From Pollenia angustigena (taxonomy: Eukaryota; Arthropoda; Insecta; Diptera; Polleniidae), in contig OV884059.1 in NCBI GenBank assembly GCA_930367215.1, positions 232,251,803-232,315,802 on the forward strand: 64,000 bases of DNA, written 5' to 3'. Below the pieces are notes generated by a model that was given only the letters and a program-made list of their open reading frames with translations, was not told the DNA's origin and ran no database searches. The translations under genes were made by a program, and so were the position numbers. Positions 42,196 through 52,822 of this stretch are shown in pieces. The stretch's first letter is position 1. Each line of letters begins with the position of its first letter.

Positions 42196-42625
42196 AGAAA
42201 AGTTTTTACCTTTCTTAAAGTAAATTTTATTGCGGAATTTCGGGGTTTTTTAGTTTTTCAATAAGCTAAAGCGTTTTTGATTACGCGAACATATGTTGTG
42301 CAACCTCCTTAATTTTCGAAATAACGGTATATCTCGAAAACCAAAGCCAACATAAAGAAAAAAGTTTCAACTTTCTTAAAGTAAATTTTATTGCGGAATT
42401 TCGGTTTTTTTAGTTTTTCAATAAACTAAAGCGTTTTTGAGTTACGCGAACATATGTTGTGCAACCTCCTTAATTTTCGAAATAACGGTATATCTCGAAA
42501 ACCAAAGCTAACCTAAAAAAACGGCTAGCACCACTGGATTCAGCGACTCCGAATTAGGTAAGAAATCTTTCATCGTATCATACTAAAATATTAAACAGCA
42601 AATACTTTAATCTATCTATCTATAT
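42196..42625 (-). mobile_element. Fragment of the 161-bp-repeat foldback family, part 1
   Basis: Two 161-bp units, then AAAACGGCTAGCACCACTGG and the ATTAAAC..CTTTAATCTATC stretch, all as in the right arm of the 34282-37267 element. The match breaks at CTATCTAT where Helitrons begin and resumes at 45286. Confidence 0.85.
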
Positions 42626-42647
42626 CTATTATCTATCTATCTATCTA

Positions 42648-44357
42648 TCTATATATATAAAAATGAAAAATGTTTGTATGTTTGTGTGTTTGTGTGTTTG
42701 TTTGTTTGTTTGTTGGCTTATAGACTCCGAAACTACTGAACCGATTTTCCTGACATTTTTACAGTAACATCACGTGAGCCCTAAAAATAAAATAGGCTAC
42801 TTATTTTTTCGATAGGGGCAGGGGAATTGGTACCCCACATAGGATGCCAATATTTATTATCGCATATCTTAAGAGCCGCTGGACGCATTTTGCTGTACTT
42901 TTTGTAGTAGGATCTTCTGAGCCCCGAAATTGAAATAAAATAGCAGCGGGGGTATTTGAATCCCCCATAGGACGCCAATGTTTAACATCGCATATCTTAA
43001 GAACTGTTATAGTGAGAATGTTCAAACTTTCTAGAAGTCACTCTTATGGTATACTACACTTTTGAAAATAAAAAAAAGCGGGTAGGCGCAGGGGGGGAAA
43101 TACCTCCCATAGGATGCATACATTAAATATCGCTCAACTGAAGAACTATTAAAGGGAGAGTCTTCAAACGTGGTTTAAGCTACTATTATAGTAAACTATA
43201 AATTTTCAATATAAAACTGGGCGGGAGAGACAGGGGAGGAGCAGTACCCCTCATAGATAGAAATATTAATAAGAGCCACTGCACGCATTTTGTTGAAATT
43301 TTGGTAGTAGGATCTTCTGAGTCCCAAAATTGAAATAAAGTAGCAGCGGGGGAAGTGGTTTTCCCCATAGGACGCCAATGGTTAATATCGCATATCTTAA
43401 GAACTGTTAAAGTGAGAATGTTCAAACTTTGTAGAAGTCACTCATATGGTATACTACACTATTGAAAATAAAAATAAAGCGGATAGGCGCAGGAGGGGAA
43501 ATACCTCCCATAGGATCCATACATTAAATATCGCTCAACTGAAGAACTATTAAAGGGAGGGTCTTCAAACGTAGTTAAAACTACTATTATGGCAAACTTT
43601 AAATTTCAATATAGTAATGGGCGGGGTAGACAGAGGAGGAGCAGTTCCCCTCATAGATAGAAATGTAATGAAGAGCCGCTGCAAGCAATTTGTTGAACTT
43701 TTGGTAGTAGGATCTTCTGAGCCCCAAAATTGAAGCAAAATAGCAGCGGGGGAAGTGTTAACCCCCATAGGACGCCAATGTTTAATATCGGATATCTTAA
43801 AAACTGTTATAGTGAGAATGTTCAAACTTTGTAGAAGTCACAGTTATGGTATACTACACTTTTGAAAACAGAAATAAAGCGGGTATGCGCAGGGGGAAAT
43901 ATCTTCCATAGGATGCATATATTCAATATCGCTCAACTTAAGAACTATTGAAGGCAGAGTCTTCAAACGTGGTTAAAGCTTCTATTATGGTAAACTATAA
44001 ATGTCAATATAGAAATGGGCGGGGTAGCCAGAGGAGGAGCAGTACCACTCATAGATAGCATTATTAATAAGAGCCGCTGCAAGCAATTTGTTGAACTTTT
44101 GGTAGTAGGATCATCTGAGCCCCAAAATCGAAACCCCCATAGGACGCCAATGTTAAATATCGCATATCTTAAGAACTGTTAAAGTAAGAATGTTCAAACT
44201 TAGTAGAAGTCACTCCTATGGTATACTACACTTTTGAAAATAAAAATAAAGCGGGAATGCGCAGGGGAAAAAACATTCCATAGGCCGCATATATTAAATA
44301 TCTCTCAACTGAAGAAGTGGTTAAAGCAGTGTAGCGAAGCGCAACGGGTTAAGCTAG
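42648..44357 (+). mobile_element. Non-autonomous Helitron with 400-bp tandem repeats
   Basis: Starts TCTATATATATAAAAATG and ends GGGTTAAGCTAG followed by T; TC start, CTAG end and A^T target are Helitron hallmarks. Inside are about four units of roughly 400 bp (GCATATCTTAAGAACTGTTA at 42989, 43389, 43789 and, with a deletion, 44161). The helix-like hairpin before CTAG is weak. No Rep or helicase. Confidence 0.72.
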
Positions 44358-45285
44358 TTATATATATAAAAATTAAAAATGTTTGTATGTTTGTTTGTAT
44401 GTTTGTTTGTTGGCTTATAGACTCCTAAACTACTGAACCGATTTTCCTGAAATTTTTACAGTAACATCATGTGAGCCATAAAAATAAAATAGGCTCCTTA
44501 TTTTTTCGATAGGGGCAGGGGAATTGGCACCCCCCATTGCATGCCAATATTAAATATCGCATATCTTAAGAGCCGCTGCACGCATTTTGTTCAACTTTTG
44601 GTAGTAGGATCTCCTAAGCCCCAAAATTTAAATAAAATAGTAGCGGGGGAAGTGGTTCCGCCATAGGACGCAAATGTTTAATATAGCATATATTAAGAAC
44701 TGTTATAGTGAGAATGTTCAAACTTTGTAGAAGTAACTCTTATGGTATACTACTAATAATAAAAATAAAGCGGTAGGCGCAGGGGGGAAATACATCCCAT
44801 AGGATGCATATATTAAATATCGCTCAACATAAGAACTATAAAAGGGAGAGTCTTCAAACGTGGTTACAGCTACTACTATGGTAAACTATAAATTTCAATA
44901 TAAAAATGGGCGGGGTAGACAGAGGAGGAGCAGTACCCCTCATAGATAGCAACATTAATAAGAGCCGCTGCAAGCAATTTGTTGAACTTTTGGTAGTAGG
45001 ATCTCCTAAGCCCCCCATAGGACCAAAATTGAAATAAAGAAGCAGCGGGGGAAGTGGTTTCGCCCATAGGACGCCAATGTTTAATATCGCATATCTTAAG
45101 AACTGTTATAGTGAGAATGTTCCAACTTTGTAGAAGTCACTCTTATGGTATACTACACTTTTGAAAATAAAAATAAAGCGGGTAGGCGCAGGGGGGAAAT
45201 ACCTTCCATAAGATGCATATATTAAATATCTCTCAACCGATAAAGTGGTTAAAGCAGTGTAGCGAAGCGCACCGGGTTAAGCCAG
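44358..45285 (+). mobile_element. Second Helitron joined head-to-tail
   Basis: Begins immediately after the CTAG of the first with TTATATATATAAAAATT, repeats the same subterminal GGCTTATAGACTCC..ACTGAACCGATTTTCCTG, has about two of the 400-bp units and ends GGGTTAAGCCAG. The end reads CCAG instead of CTAG, a single change. Confidence 0.7.
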
Positions 45286-45548
45286 TACAATATATAATTT
45301 CTTAGTATGTCAGGATGTTTGCATGTATGTCCTATTCTTTCCGCAACTTTCTGAAGCCATCTGATGACATAGGAAGCTGAAATTTGGCACACTTGAAGTA
45401 CTTTCTCTGCGGAAGATCGTAACGAAGCCATATTTTTGATTTTCGGCTTTTCAACTAGTATAACTTAAGATCTGATAGAAAAGATGTTTTTTTTATAATA
45501 TGGGGAACTTTGGGCCCCACCCGGCACGGCTAGGCACTGTCGGATTGA
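45286..45548 (-). mobile_element. Fragment of the foldback family, part 2
   Basis: Continues the foldback right-arm sequence with ACAATATATAATTTCTTAGT through GCCACTTGGCACGG-like sequence to CGGATTGAT. It retains the roughly 60-bp segment deleted from the right arm at 37068, so it descends from a less deleted copy. Confidence 0.85.
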
Positions 45549-45845
45549 TTTCTCCTCTATGGTATAACAGAGACCGGCTTCGCTAACTAAAGCTTCTCTG
45601 CATAGCCGGCCTTCGGCCGGGATCAACGATTTTCTCCTCTATGGTATAGCAGAGACCGGCTTCGCTAACTAAAGCTTCTCTGCATAGCCTGCCTTCGGCC
45701 AGGCGCAAGGATTTTCTCCTCTATGGTATAACAAAGAACGGCTTCGCTAACTAAAGCTTCTCTGCATAGCCGGCCTTCGGCCGGGCGCAAGGATTTTCTA
45801 CTCAATGGTATAACAAACACCGGCGTCGCTAACTAAAGCGTTATG
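45549..45845 (+). repeat. 82-bp satellite, about four direct units
   Basis: CTCCTCTATGGTATA recurs at 45552, 45634, 45716 and (diverged) 45798, exactly 82 bp apart. Units carry the CCGGCCTTCGGCCGG hairpin or variants. Same satellite as 27104-27520. Confidence 0.9.
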
Positions 45846-46059
45846 GCGTTATTTCTCCTTTGGTTGCTAAACGATTATGGTGTTATTGCACTTGGGTGGT
45901 GGTAATAAAGCCATATTTTTCCTATGGCTTTATTGCACGGCGCCTTGATCTGAGCCATGTTTTTATTCGACGAAGAGTAGGAAATTACCCCTCGCTCGTA
46001 GCATTACTGACGAGCATTGAAACGAATATTTTAAATACGTTTCTTAGATTTATTAAAGA

Positions 46060-47073
46060 TTTTCAGATATTTTCCATGTTTGTTGCCAATGCAACAGTTC
46101 AGGCGTTTATCTCTTTTGTCAAATATAATCAGCTCATCAGCTAGTTGTGGTTTAAAAAGTTTTGTATATCTATATGACTTGATTACACTTTGAGGTAGAA
46201 GTTAAGGTACGTTCAATACATTTAGGATATCTTTTGGGAATGGTGTATTGAGATCTTCTAAAATAAATTCAATAAGAGGAATGTAGCCTACAACTCGGTA
46301 GTAATCTTTAACATTATGGATGTGCTTATTTCGTTCAAATCTAATCTTTTAGATTGGAACCTCGATTTGAATGCAAATAACTTTAACTTTTTCAAAAATC
46401 GCTTTAAATTGTTCTTGGACTCTATTTTTTTTCTCTTCAAGGCACATGATTAAAGTTTTGATAAGGCTTGATCCTTTTTGAAGATTTATGTCGTGCTTTT
46501 GTAAAATGATACAATCGGCTGTGTTACAATAAGTATCACACTTAAAATGTATATTCCGCAAATAAATTCAAAAAGAACTAAGTGAGTTCCTTAATATAAG
46601 AAGTATCTCTACTTTTTCCCTCAGATATTTTTTCCAAAGCTTCTACTATATGATGTACACTTGTTGCAAAGTGTAAAATTGAGTCGTGACGGTCCACCCA
46701 TCTTATCTCGCATAATGTAGAGAGCTCCCTAATACTTTGCTAAAACTGCGTTTCGCTTGGGATGATAATGTTTAAAACATTTTGTCGTTTCTTTAACAAA
46801 TGATACAACTTTTTGTATATTTGGCACTTTATTGCTTTTAGAAATTGAGTTGTTTGGTTTCCACAATTTTTTAACAGCTCCATTTTCTGCTGACATCAGA
46901 GGACACCCATCTGTTCCAACTCCTACACAATGGTTTAGGTCAAAAACAATATAAGACATCCTTGAAGACGGATGCACGATAATGTTAATTCCTGCTCGAC
47001 ATGTGAGGGACAGCGGGAACAAATCGTCAACGACATTTTCGAACAAGTTTCGCGAAAATCGTGCACGACACAA
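46060..47073 (-). pseudogene. Broken hAT-family transposase (DUF4371/ZMYM-like)
   Basis: Several minus-strand pieces in different frames line up with the DUF4371 and C-terminal parts of hAT/ZMYM-type transposases. In order they are: VGVGTDGCPLMSAENGAV and VSFVKETTKCFKHYHPKRN (frame open 47073-46729), LCEIRWVDRHDSILHF and VEALEKIS (46739-46583), LQKHDINLQKG..LIKTLIM (to 46349), then NVKDYYRVVGYIPLIEFI (46325-46205). Stops or frameshifts separate them, so it is not functional. The normal protein would cut hAT ends in the nucleus. The N-terminal zinc finger region was not found; sequence 46985-47070 may already be foreign. The likely 5' end of the element is at 48035. Confidence 0.78.
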
Positions 47074-47714
47074 AGAAAGACAATGTCGCCTACTTTATCA
47101 TTAACGACTACCTGCAGATAATGTCGTCTATTTCGACGTCCACGACAAAAATTATTAATTATATGGTCATCTAATTCAGGCAGTTTTTTGTATAGTTCGA
47201 ATTTAAATTTCTGTTATATGTTTTATATTCGACTCCTATAAGCAATCCTAAAGTTGACAGTGAAGTACGAACTCTGCATGTAAACCATTTTCCAGCCCGC
47301 GAATAATTTCATCATCATTTTTGGTTTTACTGTTTAGAACTAATTTGTAAATTTTTTGTAGGTATTTAAATCAACAATTAAAAAAAAGAATTTGAGAATT
47401 TTAAGAAAACCAAGCAAGTGATTGAATAGCAATCAAGAAAACTTTGTCGTCAGTAGCTTTTATACAAGACAACTTATAAGACAGTGTCGCTCATACTGTC
47501 CCACATAGAGTTTAATAGAGGACAACTTATAAGACAAAGTCGCTCATACTGGTACATATAAAGCTAAATAGAAGACAACTTACACGACAACGCCGCTCCA
47601 ACTGTCGTGCACGACGATTTCCTGGAAATTGTCTTCTAGAAAATGTAAACAACAGGGGACACGTCGTGCATACATCATTGACGACGATGTCGTCAACGGC
47701 AATCTGGCCAACTG
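47074..47714. repeat. GTCGTC-rich insertion with 54-bp tandem repeat
   Basis: Words such as AACGACATTTTCG, GTGCACGAC and GACGACGATGTCGTC recur in both orientations. From 47460 to 47600, GACAACTTATAAGACA..GTCGCTCATACTG repeats three times at about 54 bp. Similar GACGACGATAAAAA words occur near 56550. No coding assignment. Confidence 0.55.
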
Positions 47715-48035
47715 GGAAGGCTTATTAATAATTCAACCTCACGCATTTTCAAGTAAAACGTATACTCTTTGGATATAGATGGCACCTGAGTACAGTTAAC
47801 TAGATGTTTCATTGGAAATATCAAATAAATAACTATTTGGATTAAGATTTGGATACTTATTGAAAATTTCGTTAAAGATTCAATAAAAAACAAACAAAAA
47901 AATTGCTGGGATTTCCAAACATTTTGTACATTTGAAAAAAAATATTGTTATTGGGAATTCTTGTATTATCGATATAAACAAAACATATTTTTATAATTTA
48001 GGGGGAGGGGGGGGGGAATAAGGAATCCGCGCCTG
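47715..48035 (-). mobile_element. 5' end region of the hAT element
   Basis: On the minus strand it starts CAGGCGCGGATTCC then a C-run, and matches 63377-63790 over its length (TTTCGTTA..TTCAATAAGTAT, GATGTTTCATTGGAAATAT). This places the element end upstream of the broken transposase. Confidence 0.65.
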
Positions 48036-48179
48036 GTTAACCATATCACTTTCTTTATCAGTAACCGAATTTCTTGCTACAAATTTATATTTTTGAACCA
48101 ATCAATGCAAGAAATTGTCTCTGATTTGTAAAATTTAAATATTTGACGATTTGTTGACTTTTTGTTAAATGTTCGTGCC
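48036..48179. other. Spacer
   Basis: No gene recognised; borders a duplicated segment. Confidence 0.4.
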
Positions 48180-48340
48180 TTCACCATTGTGCGAGCAGAA
48201 TATAGAGCAACTAGACAAAAACTAAATAATTTTTACATATACATAAATATTAACAATAATAAAAACTTCAATATAAATTAAATTTAAAAAACGAAAAATA
48301 TTTTTTTTAAATCGTTTTTGAACATAAAAATTAAAAAAAA
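48180..48340 (+). repeat. Segment duplicated at 48605-48785
   Basis: TTCACCATTGTGCGAGCAGA to AACATAAAAATTAAAAAAA appears again 425 bp on, within repeat copy B. The first copy is cut off by a tRNA-like stretch. Confidence 0.7.
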
Positions 48341-48348
48341 AAATTTTG

Positions 48349-48430
48349 TTTTTGAAAAACCAAGATTCGAACCAAGGGACTCACAGTTTCTAGCCTTAAC
48401 AAACCCCCTAGACAACAGAACCATAAGGGA
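48349..48430 (-). ncRNA. Degenerate tRNA-like sequence (SINE or tRNA relic)
   Basis: The minus strand has TGTCTAGGGGGTTTGTTAAG (box A-like) and GGTTCGAATC (box B) about 45 bp apart, spaced as in a tRNA. The T-arm stem pairs poorly and the acceptor does not close, so it is not a working tRNA. Confidence 0.35.
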
Positions 48431-48456
48431 ACGTTGTTTGAATATCATTAAAATGA

Positions 48457-49645
48457 AATATGGCCCGTTTTATGGTTCACAACTCAACTCAGTTGAGTAG
48501 TAATTTTTTTTGATGTTTTTGTTCACCGCAATATAGCAAAGTTTTAAATCATTATTCAAAAAAACAAGTAAGAGTGCTATATTCGGCTGTGCCGAATCTT
48601 ATATACCCTTCACCATTGTGCGAGCAGAATACAGAGCAACAAGACAAAAACTTAATAATTTTTACATATACATACATACATATTAACAATACTAAAACCT
48701 TCATTATAAATTAAATTTAAAAAGCGAAAACTGGTAAATATTTCTTAAAATCGTTTTTAGAACATAAAAAAATTAAAAAAAGAATTGTAGGATCAATATT
48801 GTAGAAATTGCAAACGGAATGACAAAGTTATATGTAAACATAATTTTTGGGATTTCAGTATTTTGATTATAACTCAGCCATTTTTAAGCCGATTTGACAG
48901 ATTTAAATACCGACGTGTTTAGGAAGACAATCTATGGTATCCGAAAGTGGGTATTTAAAATAAAATTTAATTTTGGTCATAAGTTTTTTGTATTTGAACC
49001 GATTTTTCGGAAATTTTCAGAAAATATTTTCTACTAAAGATTTCCGATCTTTCCGAGGCGTAACCATAGGTCATAGACAGTCCAAAAAATTCAGGTTTTA
49101 TAAAATTTTTGATATTTTTTGTATGCGAGGTACCACGCCCACTTCTCCAATCCCACCCACATTTTGTGGGATGTTGTGTATTGATAAACTTAATGTTTGT
49201 ACCTAATTTTGAAACTTTGGCTCTTGCCGTTCTCCAGATATACAGAAAAAAGTAATAAAATTACAACAACAAGGGATTTTTGGAAAAAATTAGAGCTAGT
49301 CGTGGTTTTTTGCTCATATCTCAGCCATTTTTGGACCGATTTAGCTGAATTTTAATAGCAAAATTATAATAAGAATACCTGACATAAAGATATCCCAACC
49401 AAGCCCCCATAATTTCTTAGGGCTTCGGAAAATCAATTTAAACAGACTGACGGACGGACGGACAACTGGATTTGAACTTCGCTTTTCATAAGGACCCAGA
49501 ATATATACTTTATAGAGTGTAGGATCAATATTGTAGAAATTTCAAACGGAATGACAAAGTTCAATATATCCGTTTACCTTTGGTGAAGGGTTAACAAAAA
49601 ATCAAGTTATTTGAGTTGTGAACCGTAATAGGGGCCCATATTTAC
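48457..49645. mobile_element. Possible element with GGTTCACAACTCAA ends
   Basis: TATGGTTCACAACTCAACTC at the left has the inverse TTTGAGTTGTGAACCGTAAT at the right, with GGCCC words outside both. It encloses repeat copy B. Confidence 0.5.
48562..49598 (+). repeat. AACAAGT-family repeat, copy B (about 1 kb)
   Basis: Starts AAACAAGTAAGAGTGCTATA then TCGGCTGTGCCGAATC and ends AAACGGAATGACAAAGTTCA..TTGGTGAAGGGTTAA. It has the GACGGACGGACAACTGGATT motif near the right end. This is the least interrupted copy in the window and the best guide to family structure. Confidence 0.65.
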
Positions 49646-49942
49646 CATATGGTATGTTACATGTATGTGTGTTTGTTTTCTTTTAGTATAGGAAGTGTTG
49701 GCGAGTTTTTAAGTAGCAAATAGAAACAAAAATTCCCAGTTTCTATTTGTTAAAATTATTTCGTTAAATCTATCTATATAAATAAAAATCAATGTTGTTC
49801 GTTGGTAATTGCATCAGTTGAGAACGGCTGGACCGATTTGGACAGTTTTTTTTTTCTAATAATCGTCATGGTCCAACTTAGGTTTTTACGGAAAGAAAAT
49901 TTTGCCACGCCCACTTTCACGCCCACTTTTTTCGATTTACCT

Positions 49943-50470
49943 AAAATCAGAAAACGGCTCCATCGATTTGACTAATTTTTCTTTCAAATGTTCGTATCAA
50001 TGCATTTTAAGTTTCCATCGAAAGAAAAATTTACCACGCCTACTTTTACGACCACTTTTTCTATTAAGCACATAACTTGAGGATGGCTTGACCGATTTGG
50101 ACGATTTTTTCTTTAACGTGATCGCCATGGTCCAACTTAGGTTTACACGGAAAGAAAATTGTTCCCCGCCCACTTTTTTCGATTTACCTAAAATCAGAAA
50201 ACGGCTCCATCGATTTGACTAATTTTTCTTTCAAATGTTCGTATCAATGCATTTAAAGTTTCCATCGAAAGAAAAATTTACCACGCCTACTTTTACGCCC
50301 ACTTTTTCTATTAAGCACATAACTTGAGGATGGCTTGACCGATTTGGACGATTTTTTCTTTAACGTGATCGCCATGGTCCAACTTAGGTTTACACGCAAA
50401 GAAAATTGTTCCCCGCCCACTTTCACGCCCACTTTTTTTGATTTTCCTAAAATCAGAAAACGGCTCCATC
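49943..50470 (+). repeat. About 250-bp tandem repeat inside the Helitron
   Basis: AAAATCAGAAAACGGCTCCA recurs at 49943, 50190 and 50449 with ATCGATTTGACTAATTTTTC, ACCACGCCTACTTTTACG and GGCTTGACCGATTTGGAC in each unit. The repeated short degenerate frame is not a gene. Confidence 0.85.
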
Positions 50471-50600
50471 GATTTGGCTAATTTCTCTTTCAAATATTCG
50501 CAGCAATCCAATTTAAGTTTTCTGTAAGTTTAAGAAAATGCTTATGATATTTAAATTTTTTAATTTAACAGTTGGACTTTCTTTTTAATTTTAAATTTAT

Positions 50601-51728
50601 ATGCAAACCAATGAAAATCCAACATGCAACATATCGAAGAACAGTTCGATGGCCAAAGTTTTGCAGCAAAGCAAACTGATCGTTTGGGATGAATGTACAA
50701 TGGCGCATAAAAAATCTTTGGAGGCATTAGACAAAACGTTGCAAGATTTACGAAACAATCAAAGCCGATTTGGAGGTGCGATGATTCTGTTGGCAGGTGA
50801 TTTTTGGCAAACGCTGCCAGTGATACCACGATCAACGCCAGCCGATGAACTTAATGCATGTTTGAAGTCGTCTGCTTTGTGGAAATACGTCAGGAAACTC
50901 AAACTGACTCTGAACATGCGTGTCGAGCTGCAGAACGATCAATCTCGAGACGTATTTTCCAAACAATTGCTGGACATAGGAAACGGCAAAATCCCGGTGG
51001 ATTTTTCGACCGGCTGTATTCAATTTCCCGTCGATTTCTGCCAGTTCACCGAATCAAAGTCCGAACTCATCCGAAAGGTGTTTCCAAACATTACACAAAA
51101 TTACAGAAATCATGATTGGTTGAGCGAACGTGCTTTATTGGCTGCGAAGAACGTTGATGTCGACGAATTGAATTTTAAGATTCAAAGTGAAATCGCTGGC
51201 GAACTGAAGATGTACAAATCGGTGGATTCCGTTTCTTCTCAGAACGATGTCGTCAACTATCCAATCGAATTTTTAAACTCCCTGGAATTACCCGGATTAC
51301 CGCCTCATATTCTCCGACTAAAAGTTTGATCGGTAATCATAATGTTACGAAATATAAACCAACCATGTCTTTGTAATGGCACCCGACTTACGATAAAAAA
51401 GTTGATGAATAACGTCATCGAAGCAACAATACTTAAAGGAAAGTACAAAGGAGAAAATGTTTTGATACCTCGGATCCCAATGATTCCAACCGACATGCCA
51501 TTCGATTTTAAGCGCTTGCAGTTTCCAGTAAGGCTTGCATATGCAATGACAATCAACAAATCTCAAGGGCAGTCATTGCGTGTTTGCGGCATTAACCTTG
51601 AGAATCCATGCTTCTCGCATGGTCAATTATATGTCGCCTGTTCCCGCGTCGGAAGTCCATTAGCATTATTTGTTTACGCACCAGACAACCAAACAAAAAA
51701 TGTCGTATATCACAAAGCATTGCAATGA
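50601..51728 (+). pseudogene. Helitron Pif1-like helicase, 5'-truncated, one in-frame stop
   Basis: The frame covers the middle and end of a Pif1-family helicase: Walker B-type LIVWDECTMAHK, GDFWQTLPVIPR (motif III), LTLNMRV, and after the stop FPVRLAYAMTINKSQGQS (motif V region) and QLYVACSRVGSPLALFVY (motif VI). The Walker A (GxxGxGKT) part and everything upstream are absent. A TGA at 51327-51329 interrupts the frame just after LPPHILRLKV; the same frame continues with four codons and then MLRNINQPCLCNGTRL, so a single base change explains it. The intact protein would unwind DNA during rolling-circle transposition. This copy cannot. Confidence 0.9.
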
Positions 51729-52344
51729 ACATATCCTTGCAAAGCAATCGAATAAGTTTTATTTTTTTTTACTGGTTACCTGAATATTGATCTATCAATT
51801 AAAATGTAAAAAGAATACTATACGATTCACAGCACATACATATGTATTTTCAAATCAAATGTAAATCAAACATACCCCAAATCTACACAGAAAAAACTGA
51901 AAATCGATTTCAGTAAAGAAATTCGCACAATCAAACAAATTTTTGTTTAATTTAGGTCCTATGAAGAAATTCGTAAATTCAGTAAAACATTTTCCAAAAT
52001 TTTATCCAAAAAATTTTTTGTAAATATAAATATTTACCAAAACAAATATATTTAATTTTTACGAATTATAATGCACAAGCAGCAAGCATATTTTAATTTC
52101 CAACAATGATGCGTTGAAAATGATCAATTACTGCTAAAAACAAAATATTACAGATAGTAAAGAACAACTTAAAACAACAGTTTATTTGAAAATATTTTGT
52201 GGATAATTTTTTCTGTGTATATGAATAAAATTTTAATTTAACAATACTTTTTTCCTTTTTTTAACGGATTTTAAAAATCGAACACAAAATTTTTTTCTAA
52301 TTTGGACAGGACAACGTCTGTCGGGTCAGCTAGTAGATAAAATA

Positions 52345-52822
52345 ATAAAGAAAAGTGATAACGAAAATCATATTGGGCTTTATGCTAGTACATATATGTA
52401 AACAATTGCGAAGGGGAGGGGTTGGGGAAGAGGGAAATCACAACGTTATATCAACTTCGCTCCTCATAAGGACATAGAATATATCGCTCATTTGCTGCAA
52501 GACCGGCATAACTCAAAAAATTTCGAGATAAACGCATTTAAAGTATTTGATTTGCTCTAACTACTTAGAAAAAAAGAAGACACATTCTCTTCAAACTGGG
52601 AAAGTATAAAAGATATAAAGATGAATTTAATACACAATATAAAGAAAAACAAAGCGAACAATTCTGCATCTCTAACTCCAAAATTTCATTTTTTGAGTTA
52701 TGCCGGTCTTGCAGCAAATAAGCGATATATACTTTATAGGGTCTTACATCAATATAGTAGAAATTACAAACGGAATGACAAACTTATACATACCCTTTTC
52801 CACCTGTGGTGAAGGGTTTAAA
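52345..52822 (+). repeat. AACAAGT-family repeat, right part (copy D)
   Basis: Matches the end of copy B (ATATATACTTTATAG.GT, TAGAAATTACAAACGGAATG, GGTGAAGGGTT) once the nested MITE is skipped. The left part is not recognised. Confidence 0.6.
52484..52725. mobile_element. MITE with TTTGCTGCAAGACCGGC ends, TATA duplication
   Basis: TTTGCTGCAAGACCGGCATA and its inverse bound 242 bp, with TCGCT/AGCGA at the very ends. Copy B (49497-49515) shows the empty site AGAATATATACT; here it reads AGAATATA, element, TATATACT, so TATA was duplicated. Confidence 0.82.

Larger units (their letters stand above)
49769..52333 (+). mobile_element. Helitron with helicase remnant
   Basis: Starts TCTATCTATATAAATAAAAA after A and ends GTCTGTCGGGTCAGCTAG before T. 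GACAG/CTGTC can form a short hairpin just before the end. TC/CTAG ends, A^T target and a Pif1-type helicase are the Helitron hallmarks. The Rep (HUH) domain is missing; the space is filled by 250-bp tandem repeats, so the copy is defective. Confidence 0.88.

Noticed and set aside
42801..43825. Repeated minus-strand frames beginning MNILTITVLKICD
   Set aside because: They recur because the 400-bp Helitron repeat recurs; no domain.
50560..51559. Minus-strand and out-of-frame ORFs over the helicase
   Set aside because: The plus frame carries the Pif1 motifs; the others are shadows.
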